Positions 1-9,036 of a stretch of DNA of 45,478 bases are shown here, piece by piece (position 1 is the first letter of the stretch; each line of letters opens with the position of its first letter). The notes beneath the pieces were generated by a model. It did not search any database. It saw nothing but the letters and a program-made list of their open reading frames with translations, and was not told the origin of the DNA. Source of the stretch: Jezberella montanilacus (GTDB lineage Bacteria > Pseudomonadota > Gammaproteobacteria > Burkholderiales > Burkholderiaceae_B); NCBI RefSeq assembly GCF_003003055.1, contig NZ_PVTV01000004.1:1-45478 (forward strand). The letters are read 5' to 3'. Made by a program: the position numbers and the translations under genes.

Positions 1-47
1 ATGATAGTGGACGTACGTCTGTGAAAGTAGGTCATTGTCAAGCTCTT
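1..47 (+). rRNA. rrf: 5S ribosomal RNA, 3' end only
   Basis: The first 47 bases match the tail of beta-proteobacterial 5S rRNA as I remember it: the GATGATAGTG element, then GTGAAAGTAGGTCAT and a CAAGCTCTT ending that closes helix I. The 5' two thirds lie outside the window. A strong terminator follows within 10 bases, as expected at the end of an rRNA operon. The exact 3' end is uncertain by a few bases. A short reading frame that begins inside it is not a gene. Confidence 0.85.
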
Positions 48-54
48 ACCCCTC

Positions 55-92
55 AAACCCCCGCCAGCATCAAGCTCGCGGGGGTTTGTCTT
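55..92 (+). terminator. rRNA operon terminator
   Basis: Ten-base perfect arms AAACCCCCGC (55-64) and GCGGGGGTTT (78-87) enclose a 13-base loop that itself contains a small AGC/GCT pair. The hairpin is followed by a short T-rich run. It sits directly behind the 5S rRNA end, so it most likely ends the rRNA transcript. Confidence 0.85.
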
Positions 93-131
93 TGCGTGGA
101 CACTTTAATGATAGGTAGTCCGCGAGGTAAT

Positions 132-164
132 AAAAAAGCCAACAAGTCCATTGTTGGCTTTTTT
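132..164. terminator. bidirectional terminator between rRNA operon and SQD1-like gene
   Basis: A perfect 14-base inverted repeat (132-145 and 151-164, core GCCAACAA/TTGTTGGC) has a 5-base loop and carries six A on one flank and six T on the other. It works as an intrinsic terminator in both directions: a second stop for the rRNA transcript and the stop for the minus-strand gene ending at 190. Confidence 0.88.
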
Positions 165-189
165 ATTTACGTTCCTGTTTGGTTGGCGA

Positions 190-1338
190 CTAACTGTAAC
201 TGAATCTGGGCATGACTTTGCTGTGATCGATTCTGTCTTGGTATTTGGCAATCACTGAAATCATCTCCGAGATGATTTCAGTGGTTAACAAGTGTGGTTT
301 CAAACCCATATCAAGTAAGCCCTGATGGGCAGCATTAAAGTAGTGGCTATCCATTTCCTTGCGTGGATTTTTAATTGTTTGGATTTCGGTTTGATAGCCT
401 GAACTTCGCGCTGCGGTACGAACCTGCTCCGCAAGCTGTCTGACAGAGAATTGCTCAGTAAATTGGTTCAGAATCCTCAAGTCACCTCGCTCAACGGGCT
501 GTGCTGCCGCTAGCTCGAGGCACTGTAAGGTATCTTTGATATTTAAAAAGCCACGAGTCTGACCGCCCGAGCCATATAGAGTAAGGGGTATGCCAGCAAC
601 AGCCTGTACTATGAAGCGATTTAAAACTGTTCCAAACAGGTCGTCGTAGTGGAAATTTGTTAGCAACCTATCGTCCAGCAAACTTTCTTCTGTGATTAAG
701 CCGTAGACTGGTCCTTGCATCAAGTCTGTCACTTTCAGACCATAGGTCCTGACATAGAACCAGAGCAGATCCGTATCCATGATCTTAGTCGTGTGATAGA
801 GCGTCGCCCCTTGCCTCGGATACAAAAATTTATCTGTTCTGCCTCTATGATGGATATCTATCCAACCCTCTTCGATATCAATATTTGGGGTCCCGTATTC
901 GCCCATCGTACCTAATTTAATAATATGGCAATCAGGCGCGTGCTTAATGACAGACCAAATTACATTAAAAGTCGTATGGATATTGTTATTGAAGGTGACC
1001 TGAGCCTCTTCAAAACCCCGCATTGAGTAGGGCCCAGAGGGTTGCTCTGCGTAATGTATTAAAACCTCAGGCCTGCACCGCTGCACAATCTCGTTCAATG
1101 CTGTTGGGTTTGTGCAATCCTCGATAATGACATCGATTTGATGATTGGTAAGCGACTGAAAGATCCGAGCACGCTCAAGTAAATCTGGTGTTGGGATTAA
1201 CGCCTGGGATTTGTTCTGCTTCGCGAGTGTTCTTTTGAGATAGTTATCAACAACGGTTACTTGATGACCATTGCTGGCGAAACGCATAGCTGTTGGCCAT
1301 CCGAGATAACCGTCACCACCTAATATCAAGACATTCAT
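190..1338 (-). CDS. sqdB: UDP-sulfoquinovose synthase-like NAD-dependent epimerase (SQD1/SqdB family)
   Basis: A 382-residue short-chain dehydrogenase/reductase. The N-terminal NAD-binding signature GGDGYLG (residues 7-13), the LGTMGEYGTPNIDIEEG block, the LYHTTK (YxxxK) catalytic motif, GGQTRGFLNIKDT and NQFTEQFSV blocks follow plant SQD1 and bacterial SqdB closely. That family makes UDP-sulfoquinovose from UDP-glucose and sulfite, the head-group donor for sulfolipid. I start it at the ATG at 1338, which has AGGA just upstream and begins exactly where SQD1 homology begins; an in-frame ATG at 1350 would add four residues. No sulfolipid synthase (SqdX/SQD2-like glycosyltransferase) is beside it, so the product could instead be used for a surface glycan. 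Family assignment is firm; the in vivo end product is inference. Confidence 0.88.
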   Translation of the reverse strand: MNVLILGGDGYLGWPTAMRFASNGHQVTVVDNYLKRTLAKQNKSQALIPTPDLLERARIFQSLTNHQIDVIIEDCTNPTALNEIVQRCRPEVLIHYAEQPSGPYSMRGFEEAQVTFNNNIHTTFNVIWSVIKHAPDCHIIKLGTMGEYGTPNIDIEEGWIDIHHRGRTDKFLYPRQGATLYHTTKIMDTDLLWFYVRTYGLKVTDLMQGPVYGLITEESLLDDRLLTNFHYDDLFGTVLNRFIVQAVAGIPLTLYGSGGQTRGFLNIKDTLQCLELAAAQPVERGDLRILNQFTEQFSVRQLAEQVRTAARSSGYQTEIQTIKNPRKEMDSHYFNAAHQGLLDMGLKPHLLTTEIISEMISVIAKYQDRIDHSKVMPRFSYS

Positions 1339-1544
1339 AAAATCCTGCATTTAACTAAATATTACTTATTTTTTTCAATCCTCAAGCCTCCTCAGATAGG
1401 TCTCGTATGAGTAGCGTCATCTTTTTATTATTTTTTTACGCGATCAGACCTAGGTTTGATTATTACGCATATTTCTGATCAATGACACGGTGCAGCAAAT
1501 TAATTCATTTCAATTTGTTACCCACACATGACTATGTTAACGAG

Positions 1545-2147
1545 TCAGGCGATTCTGGAAAGGAGAGCTGCTGTTTCGCATAGGGGCAGACCCATCACAC
1601 CGCTATAGCTGCCTGCCAGGTGTTGGATGAAGGAAGCGGCATGGCCTTGGATGCCGTATGCCCCGGCTTTACCAAATGCTTCACCCGTTTTGACGTAATC
1701 TTCGATGCATTGATGGCTTAACTTGGCAAAGGTTACGTCTGAGGTCGATAGCGCTTTGTGCACTTGCCTGTCGTGTAACAGCACCACCGCAGTGTAAACC
1801 TGATGGGTTTGGCCTGATAATTTACACAGAATGGTGATTGCGTCATCGTGATCAGAGGGTTTGCCCAGAATTTCGTGAGCCAGGGCGACCGTCGTGTCTG
1901 CAGTCAAGAGGGGACGCACTATCCTGCGTCCCTCATTCGCCTCTCTGTTTAGCCACTTAGCGGCCCATTCCGCTTTATGCAAGGCAGTACGCTGTACGTA
2001 ATCAAGTGGGACTTCACCGGGCAGAATAGGTTCGTCTTCGCCAGCTGGTGGTGGGACGTTCAAGATCTCGTGAGCGACTCCAATTTGAGTTAATAATTCG
2101 TGTCGTCGGGGGCTTGCAGACGCTAGATAAATATGTGGATATTTCAT
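1545..2147 (-). CDS. maf: Maf-family nucleoside triphosphate pyrophosphatase (YhdE-like)
   Basis: A 200-residue protein with the Maf N-terminal signature SASPRRHELL (residues 10-19) and the C-terminal KAGAYGIQG and YSGVMGLPL blocks. Maf proteins hydrolyse non-canonical or pyrimidine NTPs (dTTP/UTP for the YhdE branch) to monophosphates; older literature links them to septum formation. The length is normal. It is the last gene of the yebC-purD-hemF-nadD-rsfS-rlmH-maf operon, starting 7 bases after rlmH. In many relatives an RNase G gene follows; here about 200 bases without a gene and then the SQD1-like gene follow, so synteny breaks at this point. Confidence 0.93.
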   Translation of the reverse strand: MKYPHIYLASASPRRHELLTQIGVAHEILNVPPPAGEDEPILPGEVPLDYVQRTALHKAEWAAKWLNREANEGRRIVRPLLTADTTVALAHEILGKPSDHDDAITILCKLSGQTHQVYTAVVLLHDRQVHKALSTSDVTFAKLSHQCIEDYVKTGEAFGKAGAYGIQGHAASFIQHLAGSYSGVMGLPLCETAALLSRIA

Positions 2148-2154
2148 TTACTGC

Positions 2155-2625
2155 CTAGGCACGATGATACGGGTGGTTGTTAAGAATTGACCATGCACGG
2201 TAGATCTGCTCAATCAGCAGCACTCTGACCATGGGGTGCGGCATGGTCAGCGACGAGAGCCGGATCAGACTGGTACAGCTTGCCTTAAGCTCAGCGTCCA
2301 ACCCGTCGGGCCCACCGATCAGCAGAGCCACTGTTTGACTTTGCTCGTGCCATTTTCCCAGTTGTTCAGCGAATTTAACGGTAGATAAATCTTTACCATG
2401 TTCATCCAGCGCGATCATCACTGCATCTTGAGGCACACTGGCCTGGATCCTTTTTGCCTCGGCGAGCATCATTTGCGCAGGCGTTTTGCCTATTGTTCGT
2501 GCTTCAGGTTTGATTTCTTTGATTGTCACCAGCCAGTCGGATGGTAAGCGCTTAATGTAATCATCCCAAGCCGCATCAACCCAATCAGGCATGCGGTTGC
2601 CAACGGCAATAATCACAAGTTTCAT
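2155..2625 (-). CDS. rlmH: 23S rRNA pseudouridine-1915 N3-methyltransferase RlmH
   Basis: A 156-residue SPOUT-class methyltransferase. It has the usual RlmH start (MKLVIIAVG), the SAM-binding knot segment [11 protein letters not shown] (about 100-110) and the C-terminal [23 protein letters not shown] block that forms the trefoil knot and dimer interface. The enzyme methylates pseudouridine 1915 in helix 69 of 23S rRNA on 70S ribosomes. It follows rsfS, another ribosome-associated factor, as in most proteobacteria. Confidence 0.96.
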   Translation of the reverse strand: MKLVIIAVGNRMPDWVDAAWDDYIKRLPSDWLVTIKEIKPEARTIGKTPAQMMLAEAKRIQASVPQDAVMIALDEHGKDLSTVKFAEQLGKWHEQSQTVALLIGGPDGLDAELKASCTSLIRLSSLTMPHPMVRVLLIEQIYRAWSILNNHPYHRA

Positions 2626-2685
2626 GCGACCCCTAGCGCTCGTCCAGGTTTAAACCCGAGATCACACCCAAGCTCAAGTTTGAAC

Positions 2686-3150
2686 TCAACGGCCTGCTGT
2701 CTTGCTCACCCGACTAGCGGCACGCCGTCCAGTGGGAGGCTCTTGCAGTGAACTTGGTTCTGACTCATCTTCAGTGAAAGCCATCATCACCCCTTTGTTT
2801 GACTCGGGCAGTAGCTTCATGCGCACTGGCTTTCCACCCCAAACTTCTTCAAGATTGTAATAAGCGCGAATGGCTGGTTGCATGATGTGAACCACGATGT
2901 CACCGACGTCAACCAGAACCCATTCTCCCGTCTCTTCCCCTTCGATAGCAATCACTTGAAGCCCGGCACCTTTTACTTTTTCAGCAACGCTTGAAGCGAG
3001 GGCTCGCGTTTGTCGATTCGATGTCGCCGAAGCAATGATGACCCGATCAAACAAGCTGGTAATGTGCATCGTGTTGTAGACATGAATGTCTTGAGCTTTC
3101 ACATCCTCAAGGGCGTCGACGACTAAGCGCTGTTGTTTGGTAATGTCCAT
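2686..3150 (-). CDS. rsfS: Ribosomal silencing factor RsfS
   Basis: A 154-residue protein. Residues 1-115 match RsfS (YbeB): the VDALEDVKAQDI start, DRVIIASATSNRQTRALA, and the GEETGEWVLVDVGDIVVHIM core. RsfS binds uL14 on the 50S subunit and blocks joining with 30S when nutrients are scarce. About 35 extra C-terminal residues rich in Ser, Arg and Lys go beyond the usual domain and look disordered. It sits between nadD and rlmH in the conserved order. Confidence 0.95.
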   Translation of the reverse strand: MDITKQQRLVVDALEDVKAQDIHVYNTMHITSLFDRVIIASATSNRQTRALASSVAEKVKGAGLQVIAIEGEETGEWVLVDVGDIVVHIMQPAIRAYYNLEEVWGGKPVRMKLLPESNKGVMMAFTEDESEPSSLQEPPTGRRAASRVSKTAGR

Positions 3151-3169
3151 GTATTGGGTTGTTATCCTG

Positions 3170-3769
3170 TTAAGTGGGCAGCTGTTTGTATAAACCGTGC
3201 ACCGTAATGTAATTGGCGACCGGTGCGGTAATCAGGCCGCTGATGGATTGACCGCGAGCAATCCTTTGGCGGATTCCGTTGGCAGAGATATCCATCGGGT
3301 CGAAAGTAAGTTCAAGTAATTCTTTATCGTTGAGGGCTAGCCATTGAGCTAATTCATCGGGTGGTCTGGTGTCGGTACCAGGGCGTTGCGCCACCACTAA
3401 CGTGACTCGTTGAACAATTTCTTGCCAGCGGTTCCAGGTACAAAAATTAACAAGTTGATCAGAGCCAAGTAACCAAAAGTATTCGGGTCCTACGGTCAAA
3501 GCCTCAAGCGTCTCAATCGTATAGGTGGGACCATTACGCTCGATTTCAATGGGATTGATAACGAGCCCGGGTGTGTTGCCGACTGCCAGCTTGAGCATAT
3601 CGAGTCGTTGGCCAGGGCTTGCCCCAAGGGGGGCACGCTGCCAAGGTTGCCCGGCGGGGATTAACTGAACTTGATGCAATTTCAAGCTAGAGAGTGCCGT
3701 TCGGGCAAGTGCCAGGTGGGCGCTGTGCACCGGATCAAAGCTCCCGCCGAAGAGGCCAATTCGCGTCAT
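3170..3769 (-). CDS. nadD: Nicotinate-nucleotide adenylyltransferase NadD
   Basis: A 199-residue nucleotidyltransferase. The ATP-binding motif [12 protein letters not shown] is at residues 8-19, and the C-terminal ISxxxIRQR motif is present as ISANGIRQR, where the family more often has ISATEIR/ISSTxIR. NadD joins ATP to nicotinate mononucleotide in NAD synthesis. Its ATG overlaps the hemF stop by four bases (ATGA), which points to translational coupling. Confidence 0.95.
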   Translation of the reverse strand: MTRIGLFGGSFDPVHSAHLALARTALSSLKLHQVQLIPAGQPWQRAPLGASPGQRLDMLKLAVGNTPGLVINPIEIERNGPTYTIETLEALTVGPEYFWLLGSDQLVNFCTWNRWQEIVQRVTLVVAQRPGTDTRPPDELAQWLALNDKELLELTFDPMDISANGIRQRIARGQSISGLITAPVANYITVHGLYKQLPT

Positions 3770-4686
3770 AACCAGTCGCGAGGCGTCAAAAAGGCATTCA
3801 AGGCCGCCTCACGACTACCCTCAGCCGCGTGCCAATCGTATTTCCAGGTCGCCATGGGGGGCATCGACAGCAGGATTGATTCCGTTCGTCCGCCAGACTG
3901 CAGCCCGAATAAGGTGCCTCGATCGAACACCAGATTAAACTCGACATATCTGCCGCGACGGTAAGCTTGAAACTCTCTTTCTTCATCGCCAAAGGCCCGG
4001 AGACGTCTTTTGTTCACGATGGGCATGTAAGCAGGCAACAGTGAATTGCCAACTGATTGCATCAAGGCAAAGGATTGCTCAAATCCCGGTTCACTCAGAT
4101 CATCATAGAAAATGCCCCCGATGCCACGCGTTTCTTTTCTATGCTTCAAGTAGAAATATTCGTCACACCATTTTTTATAGCGAGGATAAAGCTCGGAGCC
4201 AAACGGCGCCAAAGCATCGTGACAGGTCTGATGAAAATGCTTGGCGTCTTCTTCAAACGGGTAATAGGGGGTGAGGTCCAAACCACCGCCAAACCAAAAT
4301 ATATCTGCTTGGCTTGGCTCGTTGTTGCTCTTGGCAACAAATAGGCGCACATTCATGTGCGTCGTGGGTATGTAGGGATTGCGGGGGTGCAGAACCATAG
4401 ACACGCCCATCGCCTCCCAGGGGCGACCGCTGAGTTCTGGTCGATGAGCACTTGCTGAGGGCGGGAGCGTTTTACCTTTGACGTGACTAAACAGAACACC
4501 CGCTCGCTCAAAGAGATCGCCGCCCTCGATCAGACGAGACACGCCACCACCGCCTTCGTCACGAAGCCAACTATCGGTCTTGAAGGGTTGTCCGCCGGCG
4601 ATTTCAAGTTCATTAACGATAGTCTGCTGAAGACCCAGTAAATAGGCCTTCACCGCATCTGTATCGATCGTCGGGAGGGCGCTCAC
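3766..4686 (-). CDS. hemF: Oxygen-dependent coproporphyrinogen III oxidase HemF
   Basis: A 306-residue cytoplasmic enzyme that decarboxylates coproporphyrinogen III to protoporphyrinogen IX using O2. The family blocks are present: [49 protein letters not shown] and [21 protein letters not shown]. The start is a GTG at 4686 that directly follows the purD stop, with GGAG about eight bases upstream. The length is normal for the family. Aerobic haem synthesis is implied; no hemN is seen in the window. Confidence 0.96.
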   Translation of the reverse strand: MSALPTIDTDAVKAYLLGLQQTIVNELEIAGGQPFKTDSWLRDEGGGGVSRLIEGGDLFERAGVLFSHVKGKTLPPSASAHRPELSGRPWEAMGVSMVLHPRNPYIPTTHMNVRLFVAKSNNEPSQADIFWFGGGLDLTPYYPFEEDAKHFHQTCHDALAPFGSELYPRYKKWCDEYFYLKHRKETRGIGGIFYDDLSEPGFEQSFALMQSVGNSLLPAYMPIVNKRRLRAFGDEEREFQAYRRGRYVEFNLVFDRGTLFGLQSGGRTESILLSMPPMATWKYDWHAAEGSREAALNAFLTPRDWL

Positions 4687-5976
4687 TTAGTTTTTCTCCA
4701 GTGCTCGCCAGCCAATATCGCGCCTAAACTGTGCCCCATCGAAACGTATCGCATCGACTGCTGCATAAGCGCGAGACTGCGTTGCCTTGACTGAGTCAGC
4801 CAGTGCGGTGACGCACAAGACCCGTCCTCCGGCTGTCATAACCTTGCTGTCTTGCAGGCGTGTGCCCGCATGAAAAACAACACAATCAGTTTGTTCTGCC
4901 GGTATGCCGGTGATGACATCGTCAAGGCGAGGCGTGCCTGGGTAGTTTGCGCTGGCCATGACGACACCAAGCGCTGTGCGCGGATCCCAGTCGAGGCTGG
5001 CTTGATCAAGTGTGCCCGAAATGGCGTGCTCGAATACCTTGGATAGATCGTTTTTAATCCGCAGCATGATCGGTTGAGTCTCGGGATCGCCCATTCTGCA
5101 ATTGAATTCCAGCACCTTGATGGGTCTGGTTGCATCATCGCCCTCGCCAATCATTAAGCCCGCGTAGAGAAAACCGGTATAGCGAATACCGTCGAGCTTC
5201 ATGCCGGTAATCGTGGGTTCAATCACCTCTTGCATGATGCGGGTATGCAAGGTGGCCGAGACGACAGGGGCGGGTGAGTAGGCACCCATACCGCCTGTAT
5301 TTGGGCCGCGATCTCCGTCTTGCAAGCGCTTGTGATCTTGACTGGTGGCCAGCGGCAAGATGTGTTCGCCGTCACATAAAACAATGAAACTCGCTTCTTC
5401 GCCTAGCAGACATTCTTCAATCACGACCCGGGCACCTGCGGCACCCAACGAGCCGTCTCCAAGCATGGCTTCAACAGCTTCATGTGCTTCGGTGACTGAG
5501 GTGGCAACGACCACGCCTTTGCCCGCAGCTAATCCGTCTGCCTTGACCACAATCGGCGAGCCTTGTTCGTCGATGTAACGATGGGCGGCCACTGGATCAG
5601 TAAAGGTTTGATAGGCTGCGGTCGCTATTTGATGACGGACCAAAAACGCTTTGGCAAAATCCTTTGAGCTCTCAAGTTGCGCCGCTGCTTTGGTCGGACC
5701 AAAGATTTTCAGCCCCTGGCTTTGAAAGACATCGACCACACCTTTAGCTAACGGTGCTTCAGGCCCGACCACTGTAAACGCGATATCGTTCTGTTTGGCG
5801 AAATCGGCCAAAGCATGCAGATCAGTGATGTCAAGGTTGGATGCGCCTTGCATCGTAGCGGTGCCACCGTTGCCAGGTGCCACAAAAACATGCGTCACAC
5901 GATCGGACTGCAAGAGTCGCCAAGCCAAGGCGTGTTCGCGTCCGCCAGAGCCAATAACAAGAAGTCTCATACTCAT
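4687..5976 (-). CDS. purD: Phosphoribosylamine-glycine ligase PurD (GARS)
   Basis: A 429-residue ATP-grasp ligase, the second step of purine synthesis. The N-terminal VIGSGGREHALAW, the ATP-grasp block SPIVVKADGLAAGKGVVVA, DHKRLQDGDRGPNTGGMGAYSPAP and LEFNCRMGDPETQ are all intact. The first ATG (5976) shares its A with the yebC stop (TGATG); an ATG two codons later (5970) gives the more usual MRLLVIG start and cannot be excluded. It is followed without a gap by hemF. Confidence 0.96.
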   Translation of the reverse strand: MSMRLLVIGSGGREHALAWRLLQSDRVTHVFVAPGNGGTATMQGASNLDITDLHALADFAKQNDIAFTVVGPEAPLAKGVVDVFQSQGLKIFGPTKAAAQLESSKDFAKAFLVRHQIATAAYQTFTDPVAAHRYIDEQGSPIVVKADGLAAGKGVVVATSVTEAHEAVEAMLGDGSLGAAGARVVIEECLLGEEASFIVLCDGEHILPLATSQDHKRLQDGDRGPNTGGMGAYSPAPVVSATLHTRIMQEVIEPTITGMKLDGIRYTGFLYAGLMIGEGDDATRPIKVLEFNCRMGDPETQPIMLRIKNDLSKVFEHAISGTLDQASLDWDPRTALGVVMASANYPGTPRLDDVITGIPAEQTDCVVFHAGTRLQDSKVMTAGGRVLCVTALADSVKATQSRAYAAVDAIRFDGAQFRRDIGWRALEKN

Positions 5977-6707
5977 CAGGCCTGTTCGTCGATTAAAGCG
6001 TTGCTATACACCTCTTGAACATCGTCAAGATTTTCTAGGGCATCCAGCAGTTTTTGCATTTTGATACCGTCTTCACCGGCGAGTTCGATCTCATTTTGTG
6101 GCTTCATGACGATGTCAGACATCTCGGGTTGTAAGCCTTGAGCCAACAGTGAGGCCTTGACTGCAGCATAGGCACTCGTGGGGCAAATGACTTCAACTAC
6201 GCCTTCAGGATCGGTCGTGACATCGTCAGCACCCGCATCGAGGGCGACTTCCATAATGGCGTCTTCTGAGGTGCCGGGCGCAAAGATAAACTGACCGCAG
6301 TGGTTGAACATGAACGCCACTGAGCCTTCCTGGCCGAGATTACCGCCGTGTTTAGAAAAGGCATGACGCACTTCAGCGACCGTTCTGACGCGGTTATCGG
6401 TCATGCAGTCAACCACGACTGCGACTCCCGCAATCCCGTAGCCCTCGTAGCGAATTTCTTCGTAGTTTGAACCATCCGCGCCACCAGCGCCACGGGTGAT
6501 CGCACGCTGTATGTTGTCTTTGGGCATGTTGGCATCCATTGCCTTGTCCCAAGCCATGCGAAGCCGAGGGTTAGCGTCAGGATCTGCCCCGCCAGCCCGC
6601 GCTGCTACCGTGATTTCACGGATGATTTTGGTCCAGAGCTTGCCGCGCTTTGCATCTTGCCTGCCTTTGCGGTGCTGGATATTGGCCCACTTACTGTGTC
6701 CTGCCAT
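5976..6707 (-). CDS. yebC: YebC/PmpR-family (TACO1-like) protein
   Basis: A 243-residue protein with the invariant start [20 protein letters not shown] and the [20 protein letters not shown] block. The family was long annotated as transcriptional regulators; later work supports a role in translation of difficult (proline-rich) stretches, like mitochondrial TACO1. It is the first gene of the operon, and its promoter must lie in the 113-base divergent gap 6708-6820. Confidence 0.95.
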   Translation of the reverse strand: MAGHSKWANIQHRKGRQDAKRGKLWTKIIREITVAARAGGADPDANPRLRMAWDKAMDANMPKDNIQRAITRGAGGADGSNYEEIRYEGYGIAGVAVVVDCMTDNRVRTVAEVRHAFSKHGGNLGQEGSVAFMFNHCGQFIFAPGTSEDAIMEVALDAGADDVTTDPEGVVEVICPTSAYAAVKASLLAQGLQPEMSDIVMKPQNEIELAGEDGIKMQKLLDALENLDDVQEVYSNALIDEQA

Positions 6708-6820
6708 AATTTTGATTTACATCTTCATTAATCTTGTTCAAGTAGTCATTTTACCTTGCGCGGATATACACTTGAAAGCTAAGCTGTTTTTGTTTTATTA
6801 CCCATTCACCTGGAGCATTC

Positions 6821-7807
6821 ATGAGCAATCTAGTCAAAGCAATCCGTATTGACCAGAACGGTGGTCCCGAAGTCCTGAAAGTTGTCGAAATCGAAGTGCC
6901 TGCGCCTGCTGATAACGAGATCACGATCAAGCAGCATGCAATCGGCTTGAACTTCATTGATGTGTATTTCCGTACTGGTCTCTATAAAGCACCGCTGCCT
7001 CATGGTCTTGGCTTTGAGGGCGCCGGCGACGTGATTGCAGTGGGTAAAGCGGTGACTCGCTTCAAAGTAGGCGATCGTGTTGCCTATGGTCAAAGCCCTT
7101 TGGGTGCTTATGCCGAAGTGCGCAATGTGCCTGAGGCTCAAGTTGTTTCAATCCCGAAAAAAATTAGCTACGAAGAAGCTGCAGCCATCATGCTCAAGGG
7201 CTTGACGGTTCAGTACCTGTTTCGCCAGACCTATCGCTTGCAGGGTGGCGAAACGATTCTGTTTCACGCCGCCGCAGGGGGGGTTGGTTTAATTGCGTGT
7301 CAGTGGGCCAAAGCGCTCAAGGTCAAACTTATCGGCACAGTTTCTAGTCCCGAAAAAGCCGCGCTTGCTAAAGAGCATGGTGCGTGGCAAGTCATCGACT
7401 ATTCAAAAGAAAATGTCGTCGAACGCGTCGCTGAGCTTACCAAAGGTAAAAAATGCCCAGTGGTTTATGACGGCGTGGGTAAAGACACTTGGGAAACCTC
7501 ACTTGATTGCTTGCAGCCGCGTGGTTTGATGGTCAGTTACGGTAATGCCTCTGGCTCGGTCGAAGGCGTCAACCTGAACATCCTAGCCGCTAAAGGCTCA
7601 TTGTTCGTGACTCGCCCGACGCTCGGCACACACGTCAACACCGCTGCCAAAATGCAAGCTGCAGCTGATGAGCTATTCGGTCTGGTGCTGAAAAAGAAAA
7701 TTAAAGTCCGTATTGATCAACGTTACAAGCTTGAGCAAGCTGGTGAGGCACAAGCCGCGTTGGCTGCACGCAAAACGACCGGCGCAACCGTCTTTACACT
7801 GGATTAA
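6821..7807 (+). CDS. qor: NADPH:quinone reductase / zeta-crystallin-type oxidoreductase
   Basis: A 328-residue zinc-independent medium-chain dehydrogenase. The GroES-like N-domain (1-120) lacks the structural zinc cysteines; the NADPH-binding motif HAAAGGVGLIACQWAK lies near residues 148-163, followed by the TVSSPEKAALAKEHGA strand. This fits the QOR group that reduces quinones with NADPH. It is transcribed away from the yebC operon and ends at a strong terminator shared with fbp. Confidence 0.9.
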   Translation: MSNLVKAIRIDQNGGPEVLKVVEIEVPAPADNEITIKQHAIGLNFIDVYFRTGLYKAPLPHGLGFEGAGDVIAVGKAVTRFKVGDRVAYGQSPLGAYAEVRNVPEAQVVSIPKKISYEEAAAIMLKGLTVQYLFRQTYRLQGGETILFHAAAGGVGLIACQWAKALKVKLIGTVSSPEKAALAKEHGAWQVIDYSKENVVERVAELTKGKKCPVVYDGVGKDTWETSLDCLQPRGLMVSYGNASGSVEGVNLNILAAKGSLFVTRPTLGTHVNTAAKMQAAADELFGLVLKKKIKVRIDQRYKLEQAGEAQAALAARKTTGATVFTLD

Positions 7808-7877
7808 TACTGTCTCGATTATTGAGACGTCTTGAGCTGAGTATTTCGTACAGTAGTCTGGTCGTTAGCAGTGCAAC

Positions 7878-7913
7878 AAAAAAAGCTGCGAGATTATCCT
7901 CGCAGCTTTTTTT
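7878..7913. terminator. bidirectional terminator between qor and fbp
   Basis: A 15-base inverted repeat (7878-7892 and 7899-7913; GCTGCGAG/CTCGCAGC core flanked by seven A and seven T) with a 6-base loop. It ends qor on the plus strand and fbp on the minus strand. Confidence 0.9.
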
Positions 7914-7951
7914 ACTTTAAATGCCCTGTCTCGATATGGGCGGGCTTGGTG

Positions 7952-8962
7952 TCAGCCCTCGTGGTGATACTTGGTCACCCGCTCAACCTCGTTCTTGGAG
8001 CCAAGAACCACACCAACGCGTTGATGTAACGCGGTCGGTTGAATATCGAGAATTCGCTGATGGCCGTCAGTTGCCGCACCACCCGCTTGCTCAACGAGCA
8101 TGCTCATCGGATTAGCTTCATACATCAGCCTGAGTTTGCCTGGTTTACCGGGCTCCCTGGCATCCCACGGATACATGAAGACACCGCCTCGCACCAATAA
8201 ACGATGCACATCCGCGACCATTGAGGCAATCCAGCGCATGTTGAAATCTTTGCCACGTGGGCCTGTTTTGCCGGCCAAGCACTCGTCGATGTAACGGCGC
8301 ATGGGTGGTGCCCAGTGGCGCATATTCGACATATTGATCGCAAATTCTTTGGTGTCTTCGGGGATAGTCATGTTGTCATGCGTCAAAATCCACGAACCCA
8401 TTTCGCGATCCAGGGTAAAGCCAACAACGCCTCGGCCAATCGTGAGGATCAGCATGGTTTGTGGGCCATAGACGGCGTACCCGGCACAAACCTGAGTCGT
8501 GCCTTTCTGTAAGAAGTCTTGCTCGGTGACCTCTCGACCAGATACCTCTGAGGGCGCCCTGAGCACTGAGAAAATAGTGCCTATCGACACGTTGACGTCA
8601 ATATTTGACGAACCATCCAAAGGATCAAACAGCAACAGGAACTCGCCCTTCGGATAGCGATTGGGGATGAGGTGTATGGTCTCCATCTCTTCAGAGGCCA
8701 TCGCTGCCAGGTGACCACCCCATTCGTTCGCTTCGAGCAGGACTTCGTTAGACATGACATCTAGCTTTTTTTGCACTTCACCCTGAACGTTTTCACTCTC
8801 CAGGCTGCCTAGAACCCCACCCAACGCGCCTTTGCTCACGGCATGGCTGATGGTCTTGCAGGCGCGTGAGACGACCTCGATCAAGAGCCTGACTTCGGGT
8901 TCGAGTGCTTGCTCGGCACGCTGTTGTTCGACTAGATACTGGGTAAGCGTTTTTCGTTTCAT
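7952..8962 (-). CDS. fbp: Fructose-1,6-bisphosphatase class I
   Basis: A 336-residue metal-dependent sugar phosphatase of gluconeogenesis. The metal-binding block [22 protein letters not shown] and the substrate-side blocks [24 protein letters not shown] and [19 protein letters not shown] are intact. The start [14 protein letters not shown] matches beta-proteobacterial homologues. Single-gene unit, with 73 bases between it and pepN upstream. Confidence 0.96.
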   Translation of the reverse strand: MKRKTLTQYLVEQQRAEQALEPEVRLLIEVVSRACKTISHAVSKGALGGVLGSLESENVQGEVQKKLDVMSNEVLLEANEWGGHLAAMASEEMETIHLIPNRYPKGEFLLLFDPLDGSSNIDVNVSIGTIFSVLRAPSEVSGREVTEQDFLQKGTTQVCAGYAVYGPQTMLILTIGRGVVGFTLDREMGSWILTHDNMTIPEDTKEFAINMSNMRHWAPPMRRYIDECLAGKTGPRGKDFNMRWIASMVADVHRLLVRGGVFMYPWDAREPGKPGKLRLMYEANPMSMLVEQAGGAATDGHQRILDIQPTALHQRVGVVLGSKNEVERVTKYHHEG

Positions 8963-9036
8963 GGGTCTTGGTGTCGGTTGATTTGAGTCGTGGGCGTGAA
9001 GGTATTCGAGTCGTAAGGTCGTGCGTGAGCGCTAGT

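Noticed and set aside
21-203. 60-codon plus-strand frame at the window start
   Set aside because: It covers the 5S rRNA tail and two terminators.
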